From: Paenibacillus etheri
GTDB taxonomy: Bacteria; Bacillota; Bacilli; Paenibacillales; Paenibacillaceae
Reading direction: 5' to 3'
Length of the DNA stretch: 64,000 bases
Assembly: GCF_001012825.1 (NCBI RefSeq)
Contig: NZ_LCZJ02000020.1
Location: forward strand, 1-64,000
The position numbers and the translations under genes were made by a program. The number at the start of each line of letters is the position of its first letter. Position 1 is the first letter of the stretch. Shown one piece after another: positions 50,684 to 59,451 of the stretch. Below the pieces are notes generated by a model. That model ran no database searches, was not told the DNA's origin, and saw only the letters and a list, made by a program, of their open reading frames with translations.

Positions 50684-52054
50684 TTACAAATAATCAGGAG
50701 CGCTTTCCTCCCCCATCCATTCGGCAGAAACACGTACATAATCCCCCACATCAGAAGACGTCACCAGTTCAATGATGATCAATTCGAGCGGTGTAATCGC
50801 CCGCAGACCATGACTCGCACCGATAGGAACCATGACTGTGTCCCCGGCTGCAACCACATGAAGAATGCCGTTCATACAGTACTCTCCATTCCCGGAAAGA
50901 AAAGACCATATTTCTTTGGTATGCCTATGAAAATGATAGCTGGTGTGCTTCCCTGCCAACATCGTGATTTTGGAAGTTGTAACCTCAGCTCCTGCTGCAG
51001 TTCGTGAGAAATCTAAAATGCGTGAGCTCCCCCACCGCTTTTCTTCAATCATCGGTTTTGCGGCATGACCCTCCAGCTTCTGCTTAATTCGTTTCGCCTG
51101 CTCGATCCCAGCAACCAAAATACCATCTGGACCCGCCGCCACGATTAAACCCGGAGCACCAATGATATGCACTGGACAAGAGAGCTCGTTCACCAAATGG
51201 GTTCCTTTTGAATCCTCAGAAATGCTCCCCCTGCCAATTGCCTTTTCCTGCAAATGAGGGGTAAGCGCATCCCAACTGCCAATATCCGCCCAAACCCCAG
51301 TGTAGGGGATAACTACCGCTCGCTGCGTGTGTTCCAGCACCTCACAGTCAAAGCTTCGTTCTGGAAAATCGTCATAACGCTCCAATAGCTCCATGTAATC
51401 TACTGAAAGCTTCCGTTCCACCATGCTTGAGAGCAAGTACCCTAATGAGCAGGAGAACACTCCACAGTTCCACAGCCCTCCACGGGAAATGAAATCGGCC
51501 GCCGCCAGTTCGTCTGGTTTCTCTGCAAACTGCTTAACCTTTAGGAAGGACATACCGCCTGAGCCATCACTCGGTAAAATATACCCGAACTGGGTGGATG
51601 GGAATTCAGGCGTAACACCGATCAGAGCAATATCTGCTTGTGATTCGGACAGCACGCTGGGAAACTGCCGAAGCTGACTGAAAAAAGATGCCTCCACGTA
51701 TGAATCCACCGGAATGACCACAACGATCTCTTCTAAGTCTATTTTCTTCACGGAATGCAAATAACTCGCCGCCAGAGCAACCGCTGTAAAGGTCCCACGC
51801 TTCTGCGGCTCCGCTAATAAGGCAATCTGATCGCCAACAGATTTGCGGGTAATCTCCACCTGACTGCGATGGGTTACAATGCAGCATGAATCCAACAGTC
51901 CTGCCTCATCCAGCCCTCTGCATACTCGCTCGATCATCGACTCCATGCCCCCATTTTCTGTTGGGAGAAGTCTTAAAAATGCCTTTGATCTGATCTCATT
52001 CGACAGCGGCCACAGCCTTTTCCCCGATCCGCCTGAAAGGAGCACGATCTGCAA
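50684..52054 (-). CDS. manC: Mannose-1-phosphate guanylyltransferase / type II isomerase
   Basis: This 456-residue bifunctional-type enzyme has an N-terminal nucleotidyltransferase with LSGGSGKRLWPLSNEIRSKA (GTP loop), VVIPVDSYVEASFF and VKQFAEKPD. A C-terminal cupin (RWGSSRILDFSRTAAGAEV, then YHFHRHTKEIWSFLSGNGEY) is typical of mannose-6-phosphate isomerase II. It makes GDP-mannose for surface glycans. Key motifs are present with conservative changes (PVD for the usual PAD). It starts 2 bp after the DUF6492 gene, so the two are co-transcribed. Confidence 0.9.
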   Translation of the reverse strand: MQIVLLSGGSGKRLWPLSNEIRSKAFLRLLPTENGGMESMIERVCRGLDEAGLLDSCCIVTHRSQVEITRKSVGDQIALLAEPQKRGTFTAVALAASYLHSVKKIDLEEIVVVIPVDSYVEASFFSQLRQFPSVLSESQADIALIGVTPEFPSTQFGYILPSDGSGGMSFLKVKQFAEKPDELAAADFISRGGLWNCGVFSCSLGYLLSSMVERKLSVDYMELLERYDDFPERSFDCEVLEHTQRAVVIPYTGVWADIGSWDALTPHLQEKAIGRGSISEDSKGTHLVNELSCPVHIIGAPGLIVAAGPDGILVAGIEQAKRIKQKLEGHAAKPMIEEKRWGSSRILDFSRTAAGAEVTTSKITMLAGKHTSYHFHRHTKEIWSFLSGNGEYCMNGILHVVAAGDTVMVPIGASHGLRAITPLELIIIELVTSSDVGDYVRVSAEWMGEESAPDYL

Positions 52055-52056
52055 CC

Positions 52057-52893
52057 CTATCGCCCCCCTGCGCTAGACTTACTACTCGCTGTTCTCACAT
52101 ACCCCTTCCGTTTATGAAAAGACAATGATCTATACTTTTCCGCCAGCGCATTCAGCTTCTGCTTGGAAAGCTGACCTGCATTCATATGGAGACCTTTATT
52201 GCGAGCTTTTTGGATCTTCATGCCCCCACGATCTTTTGAATACAGGTAATTGCCGTAAGTTTCGAATTCAGAGAAGGCAAATTGCTTAGTGCGGTTCATG
52301 CTGTGTAGAATCGCCGAATACCAAGGCTTCTGATGCTTAACTTCAATCTCTCTTTTCATTTGAGTCAATTGGCTTCGTTCAAACAGCATATAATGCGTCA
52401 CAAAAGAGGAACCAGATGCCGCCTTCCTACCCATCAGCTTCTTATAGGTTACAAAGTACTGCGGCTGACTCCAATTGCGGCTGTAAAAAATCGTCTTTCC
52501 TTTCTCTCGGAACCGATGAGGAGCGATTAAGACCGTATCTGCATCGATGACCAGAAAATAGTCAGCCGTACACAGCTTATCACCATTCAGCTTCAACAAT
52601 TGCTGGAACAACCAACCGGATCTTTCCCATTTCCGTGAACGGTAATGAATATCTTTTTTAGTAATCGGTAGGACCGTATTCTCATCAACAAAGGTGCAGC
52701 CCTTTTTCCGGCAGAAATCCAGTATCCGTGTCTTTTTTGGAGCAACAATCAATATTCGACCTATCGGATGCTTAACATGTGTTCGGACAGCGTCAATAAC
52801 ATGAGGGAGTGTAGCTAAATCCTTCTCGATAGCCGGAATCAGTACATCTATGGTAGCGGCATGTCTTATACGAACCTTTATGGGCGAGGGCAT
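52057..52893 (-). CDS. DUF6492-family glycosyltransferase-like protein
   Basis: This 278-residue protein has a GT-A-like nucleotide-sugar fold. IDVLIPAIEKDLATLPHVID is the opening and DYFLVIDADTVLIAP holds the DxD metal motif. A basic, Arg/Lys/Ser-rich C-terminus follows. GGAGATGACCGT precedes the ATG. With the adjacent manC it may add mannose or another sugar to a surface polymer; the acceptor is unknown. It is assigned to DUF6492 from the motifs, not from a search. Confidence 0.75.
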   Translation of the reverse strand: MPSPIKVRIRHAATIDVLIPAIEKDLATLPHVIDAVRTHVKHPIGRILIVAPKKTRILDFCRKKGCTFVDENTVLPITKKDIHYRSRKWERSGWLFQQLLKLNGDKLCTADYFLVIDADTVLIAPHRFREKGKTIFYSRNWSQPQYFVTYKKLMGRKAASGSSFVTHYMLFERSQLTQMKREIEVKHQKPWYSAILHSMNRTKQFAFSEFETYGNYLYSKDRGGMKIQKARNKGLHMNAGQLSKQKLNALAEKYRSLSFHKRKGYVRTASSKSSAGGR

Positions 52894-52955
52894 ACGGTCA
52901 TCTCCATATCATGATTTTGCTTTAGGATATGAGGATAATAAGGAAAGGGAATGGG

Positions 52956-53543
52956 CTACACTGTAAACATAAGAGAGGGACACGAAGAGGAATAGGCATC
53001 ACAGAATTGTACGGCTGAATGGAGTTTCAAGGGTTCGTGTGTCGGACAAAAAAGAAACAGACCAACGCCCAGCGTAATCAAGCCCACCGCAGCAACGAAC
53101 ATATTGGTTCCGAACATTGAAATCTTAGCTATCCGAACAGCGACTAAGTTGAGTCCACTATGCACGATAATGAGCGGGATGACGAGCCATGCCGAACTAG
53201 CAATAACTAATGTTGCCCCAATATGAAAAGCCGATGCCCAAATGCGCTCTAATATTCCCCAAAGCGGGCTAGCCTGAAGATTCCCCTGCGCCTGTAGTAT
53301 TTCTTTGGCTTGCATGGATTTCTCATCCGTACGATTAATGATGGAAGTAATCATGATGACGCTAATCATTGTGTATAACACTTCAATTGCAGCCCAGCCT
53401 TGACCTACCGATTGTGCCCAGCCAAAAGCTCCAAGTCCGAATGCCTTCCAGTTCAGGTCATAACCCATCGACTTAAATAATGCCCAGTATAGAATAGGAA
53501 TGAGAATAAACAGCGGTAAAAATCTCAGAGATCTTTTTGACAC
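52956..53543 (-). CDS. Membrane protein resembling YhfC-type protease, shortened
   Basis: This 195-residue protein from GTG 53543 has about five membrane segments. GQGWAAIEVLYT, ERIWASAFHIGATLVI and PLIIVHSGLNLVAV resemble the later conserved segments of YhfC-type glutamic intramembrane proteases. The early segment that should contain an acidic pair is missing, as if deleted between AFGWAQ and SVGQGW. The C-terminus is an atypical Cys/Ser-rich tail. The frame is open upstream of the GTG to about 53606 without a good start. It may be a decaying gene paired with the truncated HTH gene next to it. Confidence 0.5.
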   Translation of the reverse strand: MSKRSLRFLPLFILIPILYWALFKSMGYDLNWKAFGLGAFGWAQSVGQGWAAIEVLYTMISVIMITSIINRTDEKSMQAKEILQAQGNLQASPLWGILERIWASAFHIGATLVIASSAWLVIPLIIVHSGLNLVAVRIAKISMFGTNMFVAAVGLITLGVGLFLFCPTHEPLKLHSAVQFCDAYSSSCPSLMFTV

Positions 53544-53610
53544 ATCTGCAAATGAGTCTTGAAGCTTCGGGTCAGGTGTGGGATCAGGCTTATGCTCAAC
53601 TTAGATGGAC

Positions 53611-53874
53611 CTAGATCATAAGCGAAGTGATGATCTTTAGTAACAGATTCATGTGCTCATCTGAGGATTGCTCTGTGACATCAGCTGGTGAGATATCTTC
53701 TCCCCCATTTGCTAGGTAATACACCTTCTCAACGGTTCCACGTATTTTATTCTCTTCGACTACGTGCAGAATTCTCGCCTTAAGCAATTTGTTCAAATGA
53801 CGGTACATAGTCGCTTGCGGAATATCCTCCAGTTCTTTCATTAGCTGCTGCGTCGTCCGTTTTCCCCCCAACAA
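53611..53874 (-). pseudogene. N-terminally truncated HTH regulator
   Basis: The 87-codon frame encodes most of a winged-helix regulator: KRTTQQLMKELEDIPQATMY, then RHLNKLLKARILHVVEEN and RGTVEKVYYLANGG. Family members have about 15 more residues before this point and a longer C-terminal half. Here the frame is closed by TAG immediately before TTG 53874, and there is no ribosome site. A 51-bp tandem repeat starts 30 bp upstream and seems to replace the gene's 5' end. It is probably inactive. Confidence 0.6.
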
Positions 53875-53904
53875 CTACAACTCAATAGCTTCATCCCGCA
53901 CAAG

Positions 53905-54210
53905 GAGCCCATTTTTCTCTTTTCCGAGGCATTTTTGCCTTTCTTTTTGCTCGCAGAGCCCATTTTTCTCTTTTCCAAGGCATTTTTGCCTTTCTTTTCG
54001 TTCGCAGAGCCCATTTTTCTCTTTTCCAAGGCATTTTTGCCTTTCTTTTCGCTCACAGAGCCCATTTTTCTCTTTTCCGAGGCATTTTTGCCTTTCTTTT
54101 CGCTCGCAGAGCCCATTTTTCTCTTTTTCGAGGCACTCTTGCTTTTCTTTTCGTTCGCGGCCCCCGATTCCCGCTTTTCTACGGGATTTATACCGTACAT
54201 TTCGCTCACA
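53905..54210 (-). repeat. 51-bp tandem repeat, about six units
   Basis: Units start at 53905, 53956, 54007, 54058, 54109 and 54160. The first four differ by 1-3 bases, the fifth by several, and the sixth is clearly diverged. The plus-strand unit begins GAGCCCATTTTTCTCTTTTC and has GGCATTTTTGCC in its middle. The length is a multiple of three, so several frames stay open: one minus-strand frame gives a Lys-rich 17-residue repeat (MGSASEKKGKNASEKRK). No start with a ribosome site fits any of them. Repeat copy number probably varies by slippage. Confidence 0.85.
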
Positions 54211-54404
54211 GAGTCCCACTATCACAACTAAACTCCACCTATCCCCTACACTATATCCAGCATTTTTTTCTGTGCAGCAAAAACGCTGGGATGGTATATT
54301 GTAGATTGGCTAAATTTAAGACACTATTTAAGATGAACTCAAAGCATCATAGAATTTAGATTCTTTGAGCTCACTCTATTCAGAAATATATGAAGGTGAA
54401 TCTA
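54211..54404 (+). other. Intergenic region before the helicase gene
   Basis: It holds an incomplete end of the 51-bp repeat, a hairpin CCAGCATTTTT/AAAAACGCTGG (54258-54291) and a small CTCAAAG/CTTTGAG stem (about 54338-54371). No clear promoter and no gene were found. Confidence 0.35.
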
Positions 54405-56702
54405 TTGAATAAGCTCTTATTTCATAATATCCCGCTGGGAGCAACCGGCGAACGCATCCCGCAAGCGGCAGTAGCTTCTGCGCAGACTAGCAAGGAGTTA
54501 GTGAAGCGGGAGGAGGGGGACTCCGCTTATTTCCGCAGGCTGGAGGAAGGCGGCATCCTGCTCAACCGCCCGCAGATTGCTGCGGTGCGGCATCATAAAG
54601 GGCCGCTGCTGACACTGGCCGGAGCAGGCTCCGGCAAAACCTCGGTTCTGATCTGCAGAACCGGTTATTTGTTGTCCGTACGCGGCGTCTCGCCGAGTCA
54701 GCTGCTATTGCTGACTTTTTCGAGTAAAGCCGCGGCAGAAATGCGCGAACGAATCGCCCTGCTGCCGGGAGTCAGCACAGCGGACGTCGCAAGGCTGCAG
54801 GCCCGCACGTTCCATTCCTTTTTCTTATTTTTCTTGCGCAGACAGGGATTGCAGCAGGAAATTTTCAGCGAGACACGGCGTCAGCATATCCTATTGAAGC
54901 AGATCATGCGTGAGCTCGGACTGCCGAAGGATGCTTATCCACCGGAAACCCTACTCTCGCTGCTCTCTTCCTGTAAAATGAACATGGGCACCGTGGAAGA
55001 TCTGCCAGAAGGCACCACCGCCGAAAAAGAAATGAAATCCATTCTGGAAATATATGAACAATGGAAACTAGACAATTTCAAAATCGATTTCGATGATGTT
55101 CTCTTAATCGCTTATCGGATGCTGAAGGAGCGTCCGGTGCTTTTGCAAGAATTGCAGATGCGATATCTGTACGTGATGGTGGATGAGTTCCAGGATACAA
55201 ACGCCTTGCAGTACGAACTTGTCAAAATGGTAGCTCACCCCCAGCACAATCTAATGGTAGTTGGTGACGATGATCAAACGATTTATTCCTTCAACGGGGC
55301 GCGCAGTGAGTTCATTCTAGAGTTCGAGAAGCTCTATCCCGGAGCACGGGTTATTACGCTCGATATTAATTACCGCTCAGGCCCAGCTATCGTTGGCCTT
55401 GGCAACGGCATTATCAAGCACAATACACGTCGGCGTTCCAAAACCCTGCAAGCCGCAAAAGGTAGTGGAAGTCAGCCACGATATATGCGTCCGCAAACTG
55501 CAGACGAAGAAGCCGAGCAGATGATTGAGCATATTTTAAACGAGGTTTCTAGCGGCAAAAGAGAATATAGCGACTTCGCCATGTTGTACCGGGCGTCGAG
55601 CAGCAATCGGGCCGTTCTCGAACTACTCCTTTTACGCGATATTCCCTATATTGATTACGGAGAAGGGCAATTATTGTACGAGCACTGGCTGATCTCTCCG
55701 GTAGTGGATCATTTGCGACTCTCCGTGAATCGGCGAAATTTTGCAGCGATGGAGAATATCCTGCCGACGCTATATATGAACCGTGAAAAAGGCATGAATC
55801 ACATCCGCCAGATGGAAGCTAGACAGCCCAAGCAAGGACCGTTAATCCACTTATTGTCCATGCCCGGCATGGAGGATTTCAAAGGAACCAAGCTAAGAGA
55901 TCGGCTCGATCTAATCCGGAATATACGCGAACTGACCCCAATACAAGCAATCCGGCAGATTCGTACCCAATTCTACGATTATTTCATCGAAGCGAATGAA
56001 CGGCATCAAGCAACCTTACATCGCGAGACGTTAAAAGAAATGCTGGATGAACTAGAATCCTCGGCGGCGCGTTTTGACAGCATCCCTGCCTTTCTTGATT
56101 TCATAGATAATGTCACGGAGCGTAACGAGCATAATCGTCAACCTGGCACAAAAGAGCAAGGCAACCGGATCGCATTAATGACCATTCATAAATCAAAGGG
56201 GCTAGAGTTCCCTGTAGTCTTTTTAATTGGAGCGTCTGAGGGGATTCTTCCGCATAGCTCTGCACTGGAGGGTGATCGGCTGAAAGACCGCAAGCTTGCG
56301 GCCGGAAGCAGCGGAGCTTCAAGCTTAGCAGCACTGGAGGAGGAACGGAGACTGGCATATGTGGCCGTTACGAGAGCCCGCGAGGAGCTATTTATCAGCT
56401 CACCTGCACAGCATCGGGGTAAAAAAGCGGAGGTCTCCCGCTTCATGTTATCCGCCTTCCGTTCAGCGGTTTCTTCCACAGCAGCGACTACGGTGAGCAG
56501 AACAGTGACAACAAGATCCTTGCCGACCAGCCGAACAGCCGCTACAAAAACCCATGTCGTTCCGGTATGGAACTGCACGGGCAATAGTTGTCCTGGTTGG
56601 ACACGCATGAAAGCTGGCGGAGCTGAGGATCATCTAACCTCAAAGCCCTGCCCCTTATGTAGCTCACCTATGACGAAGGATACTAGAGAAGTTCCCGTAT
56701 GA
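54405..56702 (+). CDS. UvrD/PcrA-type superfamily 1 DNA helicase
   Basis: This 765-residue protein starts at TTG 54405, which follows AAGGTGAATCTA; ATG 54390 has no site and is the alternative. It is an ATP-driven 3'-5' DNA helicase. Motif I is LAGAGSGKTSVL, II VDEFQDTN, III VVGDDDQTIYSFNGA, V MTIHKSKGLEFPVVF and VI YVAVTRAREEL. A C-terminal tail has four paired Cys (CTGNSCPGW ... CPLCSSPM), which looks like a small zinc ribbon not usual in UvrD. The gene lies alone; a role in DNA repair or replication is inferred. Confidence 0.9.
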   Translation: MNKLLFHNIPLGATGERIPQAAVASAQTSKELVKREEGDSAYFRRLEEGGILLNRPQIAAVRHHKGPLLTLAGAGSGKTSVLICRTGYLLSVRGVSPSQLLLLTFSSKAAAEMRERIALLPGVSTADVARLQARTFHSFFLFFLRRQGLQQEIFSETRRQHILLKQIMRELGLPKDAYPPETLLSLLSSCKMNMGTVEDLPEGTTAEKEMKSILEIYEQWKLDNFKIDFDDVLLIAYRMLKERPVLLQELQMRYLYVMVDEFQDTNALQYELVKMVAHPQHNLMVVGDDDQTIYSFNGARSEFILEFEKLYPGARVITLDINYRSGPAIVGLGNGIIKHNTRRRSKTLQAAKGSGSQPRYMRPQTADEEAEQMIEHILNEVSSGKREYSDFAMLYRASSSNRAVLELLLLRDIPYIDYGEGQLLYEHWLISPVVDHLRLSVNRRNFAAMENILPTLYMNREKGMNHIRQMEARQPKQGPLIHLLSMPGMEDFKGTKLRDRLDLIRNIRELTPIQAIRQIRTQFYDYFIEANERHQATLHRETLKEMLDELESSAARFDSIPAFLDFIDNVTERNEHNRQPGTKEQGNRIALMTIHKSKGLEFPVVFLIGASEGILPHSSALEGDRLKDRKLAAGSSGASSLAALEEERRLAYVAVTRAREELFISSPAQHRGKKAEVSRFMLSAFRSAVSSTAATTVSRTVTTRSLPTSRTAATKTHVVPVWNCTGNSCPGWTRMKAGGAEDHLTSKPCPLCSSPMTKDTREVPV

Positions 56703-56711
56703 TTTACACGC

Positions 56712-56752
56712 AAAAAAAGCAAGTTTCCTCTTCCCTGGAAACTTGCTTTTTT
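56712..56752. terminator. Bidirectional terminator
   Basis: AAAAAAGCAAGTTTCC and GGAAACTTGCTTTTTT form a perfect 16-bp stem. It serves the helicase gene on the plus strand and the ribosomal protein L25 gene on the minus strand. Confidence 0.9.
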
Positions 56753-56767
56753 AATATAAATATATAT

Positions 56768-57349
56768 TTAGGCTGTAGTTACTACTGCTTCTTCAACTTC
56801 TTCATGTACAGTCTTAATCTGAATCATTACTGCATTCGGATCGGTCAGCACTTCGATTCCATCTTGGAAAATCAGGTCAGAAACTAGCAGCTGATCGCCA
56901 ATATCAAGTTTACTAATATCTACTTCCATAGAAGTAGGCAAAACACCCGGCATACAACGTACTTCTACTTCATACAATTCCACTTGCAGTACGCCACCGG
57001 ATTTCACACCGATTGCTTCACCCGCAAAATGAATCGTAACTTTACTATCCATATTTACAGACATGTTCACATGCTGGAAATCGATATGCAAGATTTTAGC
57101 TGACAGAGAATTCTTTTGAATATGCTGAACAATGATCGGCATTGCTTCACCGTCCATAGTTTTTGCTTGCAGAATAGCCCGTGGATTTTTTTTCAAAGTA
57201 TCCAACAGCTCTTTTTCATTTACTTCTACATTCAAAGTATCTTTACCCACTCCATACAACACAGCCGGGATACGTCCCTGTTCTCTCGCTAATTTTTTTT
57301 GGGACTTTGTTTCGCCAGTACGCTTGTTTAATTGAATAAATTTACTCAT
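56768..57349 (-). CDS. ctc: Ribosomal protein L25 / general stress protein Ctc
   Basis: This 193-residue protein is the long Ctc form. An N-terminal L25 domain (REQGRIPAVLYGVGKDTLNV and then MPIIVQHIQKNSLSAKILHI) is followed by a C-terminal Ctc extension (about 95-185, with GVLPTSMEVDISKLDIGDQL). It binds 5S rRNA in the large subunit, with a stress link in Bacillus. A very good sigma-A promoter (TTGACT, 17 bp, TATAAT) lies 46-74 bp upstream, so housekeeping expression is likely here. No sigma-B site is obvious. Confidence 0.93.
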   Translation of the reverse strand: MSKFIQLNKRTGETKSQKKLAREQGRIPAVLYGVGKDTLNVEVNEKELLDTLKKNPRAILQAKTMDGEAMPIIVQHIQKNSLSAKILHIDFQHVNMSVNMDSKVTIHFAGEAIGVKSGGVLQVELYEVEVRCMPGVLPTSMEVDISKLDIGDQLLVSDLIFQDGIEVLTDPNAVMIQIKTVHEEVEEAVVTTA

Positions 57350-57394
57350 TTTTTTATTTCCTGCTCTCTTTGACCATAAATTCTTGTCAATCTA

Positions 57395-57423
57395 ATTATA
57401 ACATGACCATATAATCTAGTCAA
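57395..57423 (-). promoter_or_regulatory. ctc promoter
   Basis: On the minus strand TTGACT and TATAAT are exactly 17 bp apart. The 5' untranslated region would be about 40 nt. Confidence 0.75.
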
Positions 57424-57521
57424 ATTTAGCAGAATTCTCCCTTTTCCACACAAAAAAGAAGACTTGAGTGAATTCAACTTCCCATTCCTCAACTCTTCCC
57501 AACTGCACTTTCTCAATTTAT

Positions 57522-57794
57522 TTAACTCTTACTTAATCCATTTTCACCTATCACTTCTTCTATTGTACAATCACTTTCATTCAACTCTTCGATTCCGATG
57601 AGTTCCCCAGGCTGTACATTAAAATATAAACAAAGCTTTAAGAGCAAGTCTCTGGGATACTGTACCATCTCATCCTTATACATACGGCGAACCGAGTCAA
57701 AGTGATAATTAATATCCTTAGCAAGCTTTCGTATAGAGAGTTTGGGATCATGATTCTCCATGACCACACTTAATTTACTACGGATAACCGGCAT
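57522..57794 (-). CDS. Small XRE-type HTH protein
   Basis: This 90-residue protein carries a compact Cro/CI-type helix-turn-helix (KLSIRKLAKDINYHFDSVRRMY, then DLLLKLCLYFNVQPGELIGI) with an acidic tail. The form is like YozG-type regulators. AGGTGAATGT precedes the ATG. It lies 15 bp downstream of the DUF6953-type gene, so the two form an operon. The target is unknown. Toxin-antitoxin was considered, but the partner is not a recognised toxin. Confidence 0.8.
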   Translation of the reverse strand: MPVIRSKLSVVMENHDPKLSIRKLAKDINYHFDSVRRMYKDEMVQYPRDLLLKLCLYFNVQPGELIGIEELNESDCTIEEVIGENGLSKS

Positions 57795-57809
57795 ACATTC
57801 ACCTCCAAC

Positions 57810-58046
57810 TTAAGTCCACGCCCACAAAAATCCATCGCGATCCCACGCGATTTTGCCGCCGTGCAGCTTCCGGAAAGCTTTCTTTACTTCCTTGGACAGT
57901 GAGGCATTGCCATTCTCATTCACAAATACAAATTGTTCCCCAAAATTCTCTTTCACATATTCAATCGCCGCGGTCTGATACAAGGTACCCGTAAAACGAA
58001 TCTCCTTAACCATCCATTCCGCTACATCTTGTGCTGTTACTTCCAT
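57810..58046 (-). CDS. DUF6953-like small protein
   Basis: This 78-residue protein has visible stretches VAEWMVKEIRFTGTLYQTAA, VKENFGEQFVFVNENGNASL and GGKIAWDRDGFLWAW. It appears to be a small winged-helix-like, DUF6953-type protein. The assignment is from memory of the family pattern. GAAAGGAGGCACATCCAT precedes the ATG. It is the first gene of an operon with the XRE-type gene. Confidence 0.75.
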   Translation of the reverse strand: MEVTAQDVAEWMVKEIRFTGTLYQTAAIEYVKENFGEQFVFVNENGNASLSKEVKKAFRKLHGGKIAWDRDGFLWAWT

Positions 58047-58102
58047 ATGGATGTGCCTCCTTTCATGTACTTCATGCTAAAATGTGCCCTCATTATAACA
58101 TG

Positions 58103-58143
58103 AATACAGCCCGACCGGACAAACGTCCGAATCGGGCTGTATT
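58103..58143. terminator. Strong nested hairpin without T run
   Basis: AATACAGCCCGA and TCGGGCTGTATT form a perfect 12-bp stem with an inner CGGAC/GTCCG stem. It lies 12 bp after the end of the small membrane protein gene and just before the TATAAT-containing region of the DUF6953-type operon. The lack of a T run makes intrinsic termination weaker, but position and strength fit a terminator or processing site. Confidence 0.6.
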
Positions 58144-58155
58144 AGGATGTCTTAA

Positions 58156-58473
58156 TTATTGTGGATAGGTATGATTCGAAGGATAACGAGTCTTCTGTCC
58201 ACCACTTACCATCAACAGAATCCCTGTAATCAAGTGTAATACCCATCCCACTATTGGAATCCAAGCCAATAAAGAAGTTACAATTCCGAGCACTGAACCA
58301 TAGATAGATTCATTGTTCTTTAAAGATAAAATCAAAGTGATTAGATGAAGAATAAACATAAATCCCAGTACAGAGTATCCACTGAACACTACAATAGTAG
58401 CACCCAGAAATGGAATTGCCAAAATAATTTCAAACGAGCCTGTAATCCATTTCATAGCTTTAGAAGCACTCAA
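58156..58473 (-). CDS. Small membrane protein, 105 aa
   Basis: TTG 58473 is chosen because GGGAGG lies about 9 nt upstream. Three or four hydrophobic segments (about 8-30, 33-50, 62-80 and 82-97) are separated by a short KNNESIYG loop. It resembles the small DUF4870-like or YqaE-type membrane proteins only in general layout, and I do not recognise the family. No partner gene is suggested. Confidence 0.7.
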   Translation of the reverse strand: MSASKAMKWITGSFEIILAIPFLGATIVVFSGYSVLGFMFILHLITLILSLKNNESIYGSVLGIVTSLLAWIPIVGWVLHLITGILLMVSGGQKTRYPSNHTYPQ

Positions 58474-58566
58474 AAGACAACCTCCCAATAGGTAAAATAT
58501 ACAATTTATTATACAAAAACCCAGTGTTCCCGTATATGATTTTCATCTTGCTTTACTGTTTTATTT

Positions 58567-59451
58567 TCATCCTAAAATCACAGGTTCATTCACCTCATGA
58601 AGTGGTTGCTTTTGCACAAAAGGGGGCAAGCCTTCCTTGCTCATTGCAGCCGAAGGAGCAAGCCCTAAGCAGTGGCACATTAACGGAGCCAGACTTAATT
58701 GGGGGATTGCTTGATCTTCTTTTGCCAGAGGCAATGCATCTACTCCAAACGTATATAACGGCACATCCCGCTCGGAAGAGGTGATCCCTCCGTGGTACCC
58801 ATTTGCGTTCATCCCATGATCTGCCGTAATCAGAATCTTATACCCCTGCTCCATCCAAATAGGCAAAACAGTGGCTAGCAGTCCATCGGCGTTACGCACG
58901 GAAAGCTCATATTCCTTGCTCTCCCCGCCAAAATGATGCCCGGCGTCATCTATATTCATGGAGTGAATGTATAGAAAATGTGGATCATAGGCACTTCGTA
59001 AATATACGGCATCGGCAAATACATGGCTGTCGGGATAGTGATCCTCGAAATAAAAGCTCCCATGCTGAATCGGCTTCATCACATTATGCTGATGGCGATC
59101 AGCCAGCGGATCAAAAGGGGCCGAATTATAAAGCTCACTGACCCAATGATAGGCTACAGCAGCTGTACGCAAATTAGCGTCTACTGCCAAATGAAATACA
59201 CTCTCTTCATGGCTTGGTCTCACAATATGGTTGGCCGTAATCCCATTTTTGGACACAGGTGTACCCGTTAAGAGCACTTCATAAAGCGGGCGTGACAAAC
59301 TGGGTAATTCCGACTGTACTCGATAGCAAGATAAGGATCCTTGCTCCACAAGATGCTCCAGATACCCCATGTATTTGCGAGCAGCATCATATCTAAGTCC
59401 GTCCAAGACAACCACAATGAGTTTATTGGTCATTTCTGTCATTCTACTCAC
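58567..59451 (-). CDS. Alkaline-phosphatase-superfamily hydrolase
   Basis: This 294-residue protein of the nucleotide pyrophosphatase/phosphodiesterase branch has metal ligands in VVLDGLRYDAARK, SMNIDDAGHHFGG, ITADHGMNANGYHGG. The nucleophile position lies in LPSLSRPLYEVLLTG (Ser where Thr is common). There is no signal peptide, so it acts in the cytoplasm. It overlaps the ABC ATPase gene by 4 bp, closing a minus-strand transport operon. The import of a phosphorus-containing compound and its hydrolysis in the cell is the simplest reading; the exact substrate is open. Confidence 0.85.
   Translation of the reverse strand: MSRMTEMTNKLIVVVLDGLRYDAARKYMGYLEHLVEQGSLSCYRVQSELPSLSRPLYEVLLTGTPVSKNGITANHIVRPSHEESVFHLAVDANLRTAAVAYHWVSELYNSAPFDPLADRHQHNVMKPIQHGSFYFEDHYPDSHVFADAVYLRSAYDPHFLYIHSMNIDDAGHHFGGESKEYELSVRNADGLLATVLPIWMEQGYKILITADHGMNANGYHGGITSSERDVPLYTFGVDALPLAKEDQAIPQLSLAPLMCHCLGLAPSAAMSKEGLPPFVQKQPLHEVNEPVILG

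Noticed and set aside
53905-54210. CRISPR array
   Set aside because: The units are directly tandem with no unique spacers and no cas gene, so it is a minisatellite-type repeat.
53935-54231. Hydrophobic repeat protein on the plus strand and Lys/Cys-rich ORFs on the minus strand across the 51-bp repeats
   Set aside because: All are open only because the unit length is a multiple of three. None has a ribosome site or a recognised domain.
57522-58046. Toxin-antitoxin pair
   Set aside because: The small HTH gene is plausible as antitoxin, but the partner resembles a DUF6953-type protein and not a known toxin.
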